From contig JAISWY010000202.1 of the NCBI GenBank assembly GCA_031270925.1, positions 1-7,898 on the forward strand: DNA of 7,898 nt, read 5' to 3'. A program made the translations under genes and the position numbers. Origin of the DNA: Candidatus Symbiothrix sp. Its GTDB lineage: Bacteria > Bacteroidota > Bacteroidia > Bacteroidales > Azobacteroidaceae. The notes under the pieces were generated by a model, which was not told the DNA's origin, made no database searches, and worked only from the letters and a program-made list of their open reading frames with translations. Shown one piece after another: positions 1-7,594 of this stretch (position 1 is the first letter of the stretch; the number at the start of each line of letters is the position of its first letter).

Positions 1-312
1 TTTGAAACGACGGAATTTGACAAATTAAACGACAAAGATATGAAACGGTATAACAGTAGCGTATTCGACGACTGGGATGTTCAGTTGGCATTAGACTATC
101 AACGGGAATTGGGCATGAAAGAAGGCATACAGCATGGTATATTGCGCGGTCGTAAGGAAGGAGTGTTACGCGGTCGTAAAGAAGGCATGCAACAAGGTAT
201 GTACACTATAATCAAACGAATGACCAAAACCGGGCTACCTGTAATACAAGTAGCACAAATGACCGGCATGTCTATCGACGAGGTAAATGCCATTCTTAAT
301 TCGGAGAAATAA
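1..312 (+). CDS. Rpn family recombination-promoting nuclease / putative transposase, C-terminal part (5' end outside window)
   Basis: The reading frame is open from base 1 to the TAA at 310-312, giving 103 codons of a longer gene; the ATG at base 40 is in frame but is probably internal, because residues before it continue the family pattern. What is visible is the tail typical of Rpn/PD-(D/E)XK nuclease 'putative transposase' proteins: a helical stretch (YNSSVFDDWDVQLALDYQR), then a charged G-rich repeat region (GRKEG twice), then a short helix-turn-helix-like end (GLPVIQVAQMTGMSIDEVNAIL). In this family the nuclease domain is N-terminal and promotes RecA-independent recombination in studied E. 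coli members; it cannot be seen here, so catalytic competence is unknown. These genes are often multi-copy and patchily distributed in Bacteroidota. The family assignment rests on the tail alone, which is distinctive but short. A terminator-like hairpin follows the stop. Confidence 0.72.
   Translation, partial: FETTEFDKLNDKDMKRYNSSVFDDWDVQLALDYQRELGMKEGIQHGILRGRKEGVLRGRKEGMQQGMYTIIKRMTKTGLPVIQVAQMTGMSIDEVNAILNSEK
142..189 (+). repeat. Two tandem 24-base units inside the Rpn-like gene
   Basis: Units 142-165 and 166-189 differ at only a few positions and share the core cgcggtcgtaa. Each encodes eight residues of the pattern LRGRKEG plus a hydrophobic residue. The unit length is a multiple of three, so gain or loss of a unit would keep the frame. 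Glycine/charged repeats of variable number are usual in the C-terminal linker of this family. Confidence 0.8.
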
Positions 313-322
313 TTGTGTAAAA

Positions 323-344
323 GTACCATATTCATGGTATTTTT
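323..344 (+). terminator. Weak intrinsic terminator after the Rpn-like gene
   Basis: The arms TACCAT (324-329) and ATGGTA (334-339) close a four-base ATTC loop, a G.U pair can extend the stem by one, and a run of five T follows (340-344). The hairpin starts 11 bases after the stop codon at 310-312. The stem is short and AT-rich, so it may be inefficient. Confidence 0.45.
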
Positions 345-371
345 GTAACAAATCGTATTTTTAACAATCTT

Positions 372-405
372 TTTGCTGAATTTTTTAATTAATGTCCTAT
401 ATTTG
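372..405 (+). promoter_or_regulatory. Bacteroidota-type promoter for the large T9SS surface protein gene
   Basis: TATATTTG at 398-405 matches the TAnnTTTG -7 box used by the Bacteroidota primary sigma factor. A TTTG at 372-375 lies 22 bases upstream as a possible -33 element, slightly wider than the usual 19-21. Transcription would start near 410-413, giving a leader of about 40 bases before the ATG at 451. A second match, TATTTTTG at 338-345 with TTG at 313-315, overlaps the preceding hairpin and is an alternative. The leader is A-rich just before the ATG (aaaaaaagaaaag) and has no Shine-Dalgarno sequence, as is common in this phylum. Confidence 0.5.
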
Positions 406-450
406 CAACTTGTTTGTAATAATAAATGTTTAATGTAAAAAAAGAAAAGT

Positions 451-3400
451 ATGAGCAAAAAGATTTACTTACTTTTACTAACTCTTCTACTATTGGGTAG
501 TACGAGTTACGCGCAAAGCACAGTCTTTGCGGAAGATTTTTTAACGGCGGAGTCTTTGAACTCTTGGACGCAAATTACCACGCAAGGTAAAGCTTGGGTG
601 TGGTTCAGTAGTGGTTATACACAAGGAAATACGGGAAAGGTTATTTGTAACGCTCACGAGACATTAGCCACCGATTCATGGTTGGTTTCTCAGGGATTAA
701 CACTGAAATCAGGTGTTACTTATACGTTGACTTTTAGACGTAGAGTATTACCCAGTAGCGGAAATTTGGAAGTGAAAATAGCCAATGCTGCGGATGCTGT
801 AACTTTGGGAAGTGCTACGGCATTGTTTACTTATAATAATAGCGGTACAAGTTATACACTGGAAACAAAAACGTTTACCGTTCCGTCCAATGGCACTTAC
901 TATCTTGGTGTGCATTGCTTCTCTCCTGCTAATGCTTCGGTGCCTGAAAATCCTACCGATTTGAATTATTATGTTGCGATTGACAATATTCAAATTGAAG
1001 CTCCTGCCGAAAAAGACGCCGGAGTTACAGCTATCGTAAGGCCGGTTACAGGTGTGAATTTGAGTGATGCCGAAACAGTTGAAGTGAAAGTAAAAAACTT
1101 CGGCTCGGAATCGCTTTCCAACGTAACGGTTAAATACGAAGTAAATAGTACGGTTATCGGAACCTATGTTATTTCAGCTATTGCATCCGGTACGGAAATT
1201 ACACACGAATTTACGGATAAAGCCGATCTTTCGGCCGGCGGTTCCTATACCATCAAGGCTTATACGCTTTTAACCGATGACGAAGCTCCGGCTAACGATG
1301 CTAAAACCGTAACCATTTCCAATACGGTTTGTTCGGCGATTACCGCTCCATGGTCGGAAAGTTTCAGTAATGCAACTTTCCCGCCGTCGGCTTGTTGGTT
1401 GAGTACTTCTCCTACTAATAACTTATGGAAACACAGTACTTCCGGTGGTTATCCGGACTGCATTCCTCAAGATGGAGATGGAGGTATGATTTATTATAAT
1501 GGTTTTCTATATAACAATACAATAGGTTACTTGACACTTCCGGCTGTTTCGGTGGACGCCGATTTGAGATTTACTTGGTGGGTATATCGCAACAGCGACG
1601 TTTCGGGAGATGGCGGTCCTGGCCATGCCGAAAAATTAACGGTTTATGTATCCACAACCAAAGATATTGCAGATGCCGTTATTACGAAAACCATTTACAG
1701 GCATACTACTTTGGAGCCGGTTGAAACGGAGGGCGATAATTGGTATCAATATTCAATTGATATTCCGAAAGAAGCATCTACGGTTATTCGTTATATTATT
1801 TTGGAAGGTGTTGGTACTTTTGGAAACAATCTCTATGTGGATAATCTGCATTTAGAACTGGTTGTGCCGTATAACGCAGGCGTTACCGCCATTGTGTCGC
1901 CAATCAGCGGATTGAATAAATCGGCAACCGAAACGGTTACGGTTAAAGTGAAAAACTTCGGAACTTCGGAACTGACATCTATCCCCGTTAAGTACCAAGT
2001 GAACGACGGCGCTGTGGTAAGCGAAGAAATCGCTTCTCTTGCAGTAGGAGAAGAAATTGAATATCCGTTTACTACCAAAGCAGACCTTTCTGCAGAGGCA
2101 ACTTATGTAATTAAAGTTTATACCGATTTGGCTGCTGATGTAATACCTCAAAACGATACGGCCAAAGTAAGCGTAGTCAATAAGGTAGTTCCTGTTAAGC
2201 CTGCTGCTTGGACGGAAAGTTTCGACGCTGATTTAAGTGAAAACGATGGATGGACAAGCACTTCTACTAATACTAAGTATTGGGAAGTTGTTCAATCTAC
2301 TCAAGACGATTTTCCTTCGCCTGTACTGAGAGATGGCGGTGCATTGTTCTATAATGCGTACTGGTCGCCGGGAGGTAATAAAGCCGTATTGGTTTCTCCC
2401 CAATTTACGGTAACCAGCGAACAGGAAGTTTCGATTTGGATTTATAGGGCAGGCTATAGCAACGATGGTGTGAATATTTACGCTAATGCAACCGGTGTTA
2501 TTGGAGCTGAGGAACAACCGATTTTGAGCCTTGTTGTAGGTTATGAAACCCCAACGGCGACCGCAACGGCGGAAAGTGCCGAAGGATGGTATCAATACCA
2601 CGCTTTGATTCCTGCAATTGAAGGTGGAAAAGCTCAACTCATTTTGGAAGCTGTTTCCGCTTATAGCCAAAACATCTATTTGGATGATTTGGCAGTCGGT
2701 CCGGCGGTACCCGATGCAAAAGTAAGCGATTTGGCGAAGTTTGAAACCAACATATATGCGAATCTGACGAATGCCGAAGCGATTACCGTTAAAGTAAAAA
2801 ATACAGGCACTCAAACATTGACCGAAATTCCGGTAGCATATTCCGTGAACGGCGACGTGAAAGGCACAGGTTCCATTACAGCCAATTTGGTGGCCGGCTC
2901 CGAATCGGAAGCGTTTACTTTCGAACAAAAAGCCGATTTTTCAGCCGAAGGCGATTATATAGTGAAAGTTTATACCGTTCTTCCGGGCGATATTAATGAG
3001 GCAAACGATACGCTAACCGTAACTGTTAGCAATTATATTTGTAACAGTATTTCAACATTCCCATACGACTACGATTTCAGCGATCCATTTTTGTCGCCTT
3101 GTTTCCGGAGCAATCATCCGACAAGCGCGACTGAGAGCGGTGAATTCAGGTTACAGTCGAGTTTAGTGCCGGAAGATAATGTTTATATCATTTCTCCCGA
3201 ATTGGGAACTACAGCTGCCGCAAAAGTGATTAGTTATAAAATACAAGCCACTACCGTCGATGCGAAATGGGAATTAGGTTATACCACTACGGCGGGAGAA
3301 AGCGATATCGCTAATTTTACCGGTTTTGTGGAACATGCTTATCCGATTCCTTATGGAGAACCCGGAAATGGCAACTATGTCGAATTTGCCGATACTGTTC

Positions 3401-5274
3401 CCGCTAATGCGGCGCATATCGCTATTAAAAATATAAGCGGTCAAACAATTTATATTGACGATTTGAAGATCGATTATATTCAAGACGTAGTTTCTACGAA
3501 CCCTGTTGAAGATGCACCCGCAGCAGCAATAAATCAACCGATTACGCTCACATTCTCAAAAGACATCGTTCCGTTGGATGTAACACTCGTTACCTTGAAA
3601 GCCGGCGAAACCATTGTGGATATTGCTGTCGATGAAGGTTCGGGCACAAGCAAAGTATTGACGATTACGCCCGACGCTCCTTTGGCTTACAACACTATTT
3701 ATACCGTAACGGTTCCGGCGGCTACCATCGAAGGTTTCGGCGGCTACTCGTTCTCGTTTACAACGGAATCGGCGCCTGAGGCGAAAGAATTTTTCCCGAC
3801 CAAAGGTGCAGAAAAAGTTGAGGTTAACAGTACTACCGCTTTTACCGTTCAGTTCGACAAATCAATTGCCGGAAGTTCCTTAGAAGGCATTACGATTAAC
3901 GAAGAACCGATTACTCCCGAATTGAAAGACGGTAATTATAGCCAAAAAGATATTCCTTCTTCCAAATTGATATTCACCCGTCCGCCATTGACATTGGATT
4001 ACAATACGGAATATACGATTAACATTCCGGCTTCGGCTATCAACGGTTTGGAAGAGGATATTACAGATTGGACATTTACTACCGAAGAAACACTGGCAAT
4101 AACAGCCAAAATTCCGGCAGAAAATGAGCCAAGTGTTGCTTTGGATGCAGAAATTGCAATTACTTTCAATAAGAATGTAAGCGTTTGGAACGGTTCTGGG
4201 GTCATTCCGATTCCTGAACGTCCGGTTGTTACAATTACAGACAATGACAAAAATGTAGTAGCTGCCGACTTCGTGCCGCCTGTAGGAATATGGGGTGGAA
4301 AAAAAGTAGTGATTACGCACGATAATCTGTTGCCGGGTAAACAATACACTGTCAGCATTCCTGCCGAAGTAATTCCTTCTTATAAAGCACAAGTATCGGC
4401 GGAACCGATCACATGGAAGTTCAAAACCGTAGATATTAAGTATGCAAGTTCGTCGCCCGCCAATGGGGTTTCCGACATAGCTTTGGATGCTACGGTTACG
4501 GTAACGTTCGATAAGGATATTAATACTTACGGCGAACCCAATTTGAGTCAGGTTAAGATTCTGGATCAATTTGGAGGCGAAGTAAGCGGTGTTGACGCTA
4601 CTTCCGAAGGTGCAACGATTACCATTGCTCACGATGCTTTTTCAGAAGGTCTTGAATATCAGGTTGTTATTCCTAAAACGGCAGTTAAGGGACTTTATTC
4701 TGACGTTAATGTTTATTTCACAACTTTTGAAACTCCGCTTGCCGTAGATACTTATATCCCGGCGAAAGATGCAGAAGATGTGGCAATAGATGCGGAAATT
4801 GCACTTGAATTTAACAAGAATATATTCATAGGTATAGCGTTTGGAGTTGCACCGAAAGTAACTATCAACGGTTCGAATGAAGGAGTTGTTGCCGCCATAG
4901 ATGGTTTTCCGATCCCGAGCCGCCGTCTGGTTATCGCACATGCTCCGTTGGAATATAACACGGTGTATGAGGTAGTTGTAGAAGCCGGTTACCTGCAAGG
5001 ATTGACTGCAAATGTTCCTTGGTCGTTCACGACAAGACACGACGTCGGTATCGATCAAATCGGAATCGGTTCGCTTTACGCAGCCAATCGAGAATTGCAC
5101 GTAAGCAATTATCAATCAGGCACATCTGTATCGGTTTATACGGTAGCGGGTAACTTGCTTACCACACAAAAGGTAGCCGATAAGGAATTGGTTATCAATT
5201 TGGTGCAAGGTGCGTATATTGTAAATGTTCAATCGGAAGGAAAGACCACTATCCATAAGGTATTGGTTAAGTAA
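451..5274 (+). CDS. Very large T9SS-secreted multidomain surface protein: MAM-like/cleaved-adhesin, CARDB-like and Big_5 Ig-like domains
   Basis: Predicted 1607-residue exported protein. Residues 1-21 are a signal peptide (KK, then a leucine run, then SYA) with likely cleavage before Gln22, a common N-terminus for Bacteroidota exported proteins. Four MAM-like/cleaved-adhesin (choice-of-anchor J type) domains lie near 24-187, 294-468, 584-751 and 864-1010; each ends in a strand with an Asp-Asn/Asp pair (D178, D464, D745, D1003). CARDB-like domains follow the first three (about 189-292, 472-575, 753-860), with the recurring core TVKVKNFG or a variant. Five Big_5-type Ig-like domains follow (about 1013-1105, 1110-1212, 1215-1328, 1329-1426, 1430-1529), marked by ITFxKxI near the start and WxFTT near the end. 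Residues 1535-1607 are a T9SS type A sorting domain (VSVYTVAGNLL at 1560-1570, QGAYIV at 1586-1591, terminal KVLVK). No catalytic domain is seen. By family knowledge it should be anchored to surface A-LPS or released; adhesion or scaffolding is inference. It has its own promoter-like box and terminator. Confidence 0.9.
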   Translation: MSKKIYLLLLTLLLLGSTSYAQSTVFAEDFLTAESLNSWTQITTQGKAWVWFSSGYTQGNTGKVICNAHETLATDSWLVSQGLTLKSGVTYTLTFRRRVLPSSGNLEVKIANAADAVTLGSATALFTYNNSGTSYTLETKTFTVPSNGTYYLGVHCFSPANASVPENPTDLNYYVAIDNIQIEAPAEKDAGVTAIVRPVTGVNLSDAETVEVKVKNFGSESLSNVTVKYEVNSTVIGTYVISAIASGTEITHEFTDKADLSAGGSYTIKAYTLLTDDEAPANDAKTVTISNTVCSAITAPWSESFSNATFPPSACWLSTSPTNNLWKHSTSGGYPDCIPQDGDGGMIYYNGFLYNNTIGYLTLPAVSVDADLRFTWWVYRNSDVSGDGGPGHAEKLTVYVSTTKDIADAVITKTIYRHTTLEPVETEGDNWYQYSIDIPKEASTVIRYIILEGVGTFGNNLYVDNLHLELVVPYNAGVTAIVSPISGLNKSATETVTVKVKNFGTSELTSIPVKYQVNDGAVVSEEIASLAVGEEIEYPFTTKADLSAEATYVIKVYTDLAADVIPQNDTAKVSVVNKVVPVKPAAWTESFDADLSENDGWTSTSTNTKYWEVVQSTQDDFPSPVLRDGGALFYNAYWSPGGNKAVLVSPQFTVTSEQEVSIWIYRAGYSNDGVNIYANATGVIGAEEQPILSLVVGYETPTATATAESAEGWYQYHALIPAIEGGKAQLILEAVSAYSQNIYLDDLAVGPAVPDAKVSDLAKFETNIYANLTNAEAITVKVKNTGTQTLTEIPVAYSVNGDVKGTGSITANLVAGSESEAFTFEQKADFSAEGDYIVKVYTVLPGDINEANDTLTVTVSNYICNSISTFPYDYDFSDPFLSPCFRSNHPTSATESGEFRLQSSLVPEDNVYIISPELGTTAAAKVISYKIQATTVDAKWELGYTTTAGESDIANFTGFVEHAYPIPYGEPGNGNYVEFADTVPANAAHIAIKNISGQTIYIDDLKIDYIQDVVSTNPVEDAPAAAINQPITLTFSKDIVPLDVTLVTLKAGETIVDIAVDEGSGTSKVLTITPDAPLAYNTIYTVTVPAATIEGFGGYSFSFTTESAPEAKEFFPTKGAEKVEVNSTTAFTVQFDKSIAGSSLEGITINEEPITPELKDGNYSQKDIPSSKLIFTRPPLTLDYNTEYTINIPASAINGLEEDITDWTFTTEETLAITAKIPAENEPSVALDAEIAITFNKNVSVWNGSGVIPIPERPVVTITDNDKNVVAADFVPPVGIWGGKKVVITHDNLLPGKQYTVSIPAEVIPSYKAQVSAEPITWKFKTVDIKYASSSPANGVSDIALDATVTVTFDKDINTYGEPNLSQVKILDQFGGEVSGVDATSEGATITIAHDAFSEGLEYQVVIPKTAVKGLYSDVNVYFTTFETPLAVDTYIPAKDAEDVAIDAEIALEFNKNIFIGIAFGVAPKVTINGSNEGVVAAIDGFPIPSRRLVIAHAPLEYNTVYEVVVEAGYLQGLTANVPWSFTTRHDVGIDQIGIGSLYAANRELHVSNYQSGTSVSVYTVAGNLLTTQKVADKELVINLVQGAYIVNVQSEGKTTIHKVLVK

Positions 5275-5297
5275 TTTGGAGTTGATTTGATAAATGG

Positions 5298-5330
5298 AAA
5301 ACGCCTTCGAGTTTCGGGGGCGTTTTTTTT
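5298..5330 (+). terminator. Strong rho-independent terminator of the surface protein gene
   Basis: The arms 5298-5309 (AAAACGCCTTCG) and 5315-5326 (CGGGGGCGTTTT) pair over 12 positions with two G.U pairs around an AGTTT loop, and the T run continues to 5330. It starts 23 bases after the TAA at 5272-5274. This is a classical GC stem plus T tail. The A run on its left side could also give some activity on the opposite strand. Confidence 0.85.
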
Positions 5331-5473
5331 GGGTATAAAAATTGCCCATCTCCCCAATATTGAGTAATTTAGCACCATAAAATTGAATAAACATTACGGA
5401 TATGGCTGTTTTTGAACACCGAGTAAAAAGATTCCCGTTTGCCGTCTTCCGTCAAGCAAAGAATGGTCATAAA

Positions 5474-5510
5474 ATAACCCCCAAAAAGCACAAAGTGCAA
5501 TGGAGGTTAT
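5474..5510 (-). terminator. Probable terminator downstream of the M13 peptidase gene
   Basis: The outer arms ATAACCCCCA (5474-5483) and TGGAGGTTAT (5501-5510) pair with one mismatch, and inside them GCAC-AAA-GTGC (5488-5498) forms a second small hairpin. Read on the minus strand, the outer stem begins 22 bases past the peptidase stop (5533-5535) and is followed by ATTTTATG; the inner stem is followed by five T. On the plus strand no T run follows, so it is oriented for the peptidase transcript. Confidence 0.5.
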
Positions 5511-5532
5511 CAATAAAAGTACGTTAGTGCAA

Positions 5533-7569
5533 TTACCAAATTGCGACCCGCTTATCTTTCGGAACAAACAAATCGTTTTCCGGCCTTACATCAAACGCAT
5601 CGTACCAAGCATCGATTTGCGGGAGTGCGCCGTTTACACGCCAGCGACCCAAGGCGTGCGGATCGACTTTCGTCAAGTGCAAAATTTCCTCATCGCGGAT
5701 ATTGCTCGCCCAAACCGTAGCGTAAGCCAAGAAGAAGCGTTGTGCATCGCTAAATCCATCAATCGGCGCAGGAGTCGATTTTCCTTTTAATGTATTTTGG
5801 TAAGCTTGCCAAGAAACTTGCAAACCGCCCTGGTCGGCGATATTTTCGCCCAAAGTGAAGCGGCCGTTGGCGTGAACCGTATCCAAAACCACGATATTAT
5901 CGAAATAATCAACCAAAACTTGTGCACGTTCAGTGAAGCGTTGCGCATCTTGGGGCGTCCACCAATCGGCCAGATTGCCGTCTTTATCGAATTGGCGGCC
6001 TTGGTCGTCGAAGCCATGCGTCATTTCGTGGCCGATAACCACGCCGATAGCGCCGTAATTAACTGCATCGTCGGCATCGAAATTGAAGAAAGGCGGTTGC
6101 AGGATGGCAGCAGGGAAACAGATTTCGTTGGTCGTCGGGTTGTAATAGGCGTTTACGGTTTGCGGCGTCATCAGCCATTCGTCCTTATCGACGGGTTGGT
6201 TGAATTTGCTGATCATATAATTGATGTCGAATTGATTGGACCGGACGATGTTGTCGAAATAACTGTCGGCCTTGTTGATACTTAAAGCGCTGTAATCACG
6301 CCATTTATCGGGATAGCCGATTTTCACGTGGAAGACATTCAGTTTTTCGTGCGCTTTGACTTTGGTCTCGTCGCTCATCCATTCGAGTTTGGTAATGCGT
6401 TCTTTCAAAGCGGTTTGCAAGTTGTGAACCAAGTCGATCATTTTGGCTTTTGCGGCGGGCGGGAAATATTTTTCGACGTAGATTTGTCCTACAGCTTCGC
6501 CCAGTGAACCGTCGATCACGTCCACGGCGCGTTTCCAGCGATCGCGTTGTTTTTCTTTGCCCGAAAGGGTTTTGCCGTAAAACTCAAAGGTGGCGGCGGA
6601 ATATTCGTCGCTCAGGTAGCCGGAGAATGTTGTCATCGCATTCCATAAAAGGAAATATTTCAAATCGGCCAAGGATTCGTTACGGATGACTTTACTTACT
6701 TCGGCGACAGGCGCTAACTGTCCGACATTCAATTCTTTGATGTTTTTAATTCCGATAGCGGGAAAATAATTAACCCAATCTATTTCAGGCGATAACTTAA
6801 TTAATTCGTCAATCGAAATCTTGTGGTAATTGGCCACCGGGTCGCGTAAAGCTTCGCGGGAAGAAGCGATGGCGGCAAATTGCGTTTCGATGCGAAGGAT
6901 GGCTTCGGAAGCTTTTTGCGTTTCTTCGGCGCTGAATCCCGAAAGGGAAAACAGTTTCGTAATTACTTCGGCGTATTTGGCGCGGATATTGACGGTTTTT
7001 TCATCGTTTTCCAAATAATAATCACGGTCGCCCATCCGGTATCCGCCTTGATTGATGTGGAAAATGTTGATTGAGCTGTTCCTATCGTCGGCGTAAACCC
7101 ACTGCGAGAAGAACGGCGAAATGCCGTCGCGGAACAGGGCGGCCAAAGTAGCCGTCAAATCCTTTTTGTCTTGCAGGGCGTTGATTTTCGCGAGATACGG
7201 AACGAGTGGCGCGGAACCTTCGGCGTTCAGGCGGTCGCCGTCCATGGCCAAAGCGTATAAATCGCCGATTTTTTGGGACAGGCTGCCTTCTTCGTTGGTT
7301 TTTTGCGAAAGTTCGACAATCAGGTTTTTCACTTTTTCCTGACTTTGTTCGCGGAGTGCATCGAACGTGCCGTAGCGGGCAAATTCGGGTTTGAGAGGAT
7401 GCGACGCCATCCAACCGCCATCGGCGTATTGGTAGAAATCGTTGCCCGGAATCGCGGCGGCGTCCATATTGGCCACGTCGATTCCTTTTACCGTTGCTGT
7501 TTTGTTACAAGCTGAAAATGAAATCATTGCAGAGATGATTGAGATAAAAATAAATGTTTTTTTCATCAT
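5533..7569 (-). CDS. pepO: M13 family zinc metallopeptidase (neprilysin/PepO-like), lipoprotein
   Basis: A 678-residue zinc endopeptidase of the neprilysin family, acting on oligopeptides outside the cytoplasm. The N-terminus (KK, hydrophobic run, ISFSAC) is a lipoprotein signal with lipidated Cys21. Residues 22-26 (NKTAT) lack acidic residues, so they do not resemble the surface-export signal known for Bacteroidota lipoproteins; a periplasm-facing location is inferred. The M13 N-terminal domain starts at PGNDFYQYADGGW (41-53) and runs to about 425. The catalytic domain has NAYY (N473), HEMTH (H514, E515, H518), ENIAD (E575, D579) and HALGRWR (H638, R644), with spacing close to neprilysin; the third zinc ligand is E575. 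A Leu stands where neprilysin has Pro in HAPG. The protein ends in RVAIW, so it lacks the final CxxW cysteine of animal enzymes but keeps the terminal Trp. Two ATG codons are adjacent at 7564-7569; either could start. The nearest upstream minus-strand ORF ends 160 bases away, and a -7 box lies between. Confidence 0.95.
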   Translation of the reverse strand: MMKKTFIFISIISAMISFSACNKTATVKGIDVANMDAAAIPGNDFYQYADGGWMASHPLKPEFARYGTFDALREQSQEKVKNLIVELSQKTNEEGSLSQKIGDLYALAMDGDRLNAEGSAPLVPYLAKINALQDKKDLTATLAALFRDGISPFFSQWVYADDRNSSINIFHINQGGYRMGDRDYYLENDEKTVNIRAKYAEVITKLFSLSGFSAEETQKASEAILRIETQFAAIASSREALRDPVANYHKISIDELIKLSPEIDWVNYFPAIGIKNIKELNVGQLAPVAEVSKVIRNESLADLKYFLLWNAMTTFSGYLSDEYSAATFEFYGKTLSGKEKQRDRWKRAVDVIDGSLGEAVGQIYVEKYFPPAAKAKMIDLVHNLQTALKERITKLEWMSDETKVKAHEKLNVFHVKIGYPDKWRDYSALSINKADSYFDNIVRSNQFDINYMISKFNQPVDKDEWLMTPQTVNAYYNPTTNEICFPAAILQPPFFNFDADDAVNYGAIGVVIGHEMTHGFDDQGRQFDKDGNLADWWTPQDAQRFTERAQVLVDYFDNIVVLDTVHANGRFTLGENIADQGGLQVSWQAYQNTLKGKSTPAPIDGFSDAQRFFLAYATVWASNIRDEEILHLTKVDPHALGRWRVNGALPQIDAWYDAFDVRPENDLFVPKDKRVAIW

Positions 7570-7594
7570 AATGAAATTAATTGAATTTTAGTTA

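Noticed and set aside
40..312. A complete 90-residue gene starting at ATG 40
   Set aside because: The same frame is open upstream to base 1 with residues that fit the Rpn-type tail, so the ATG is probably internal and the gene is cut by the window edge.
99..458. Minus-strand ORF of 119 codons across the Rpn tail and the following intergenic region
   Set aside because: It is antisense to the repeat region, gives a low-complexity product (repeated PSLRPRN), and runs through the promoter region of the next gene.
2233..4632. Long minus-strand ORFs opposite the surface protein gene (for example 2233-2928 and 3880-4632)
   Set aside because: Their translations are rich in Arg, Cys, Tyr, Ile and Asn without domain patterns, and they lie entirely opposite a gene with clear domains, signal peptide and sorting domain; they are mirror-strand shadows.
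5275..5532. Frameshifted extension of either convergent gene into the intergenic region
   Set aside because: Both proteins end with their family's normal C-terminus (KVLVK for the sorting domain, a terminal Trp for M13), so neither is truncated.
5797..6285. A 162-codon plus-strand ORF opposite the M13 catalytic domain
   Set aside because: It is antisense to the conserved HEMTH and ENIAD region of the peptidase and has no promoter-like box or family pattern of its own.
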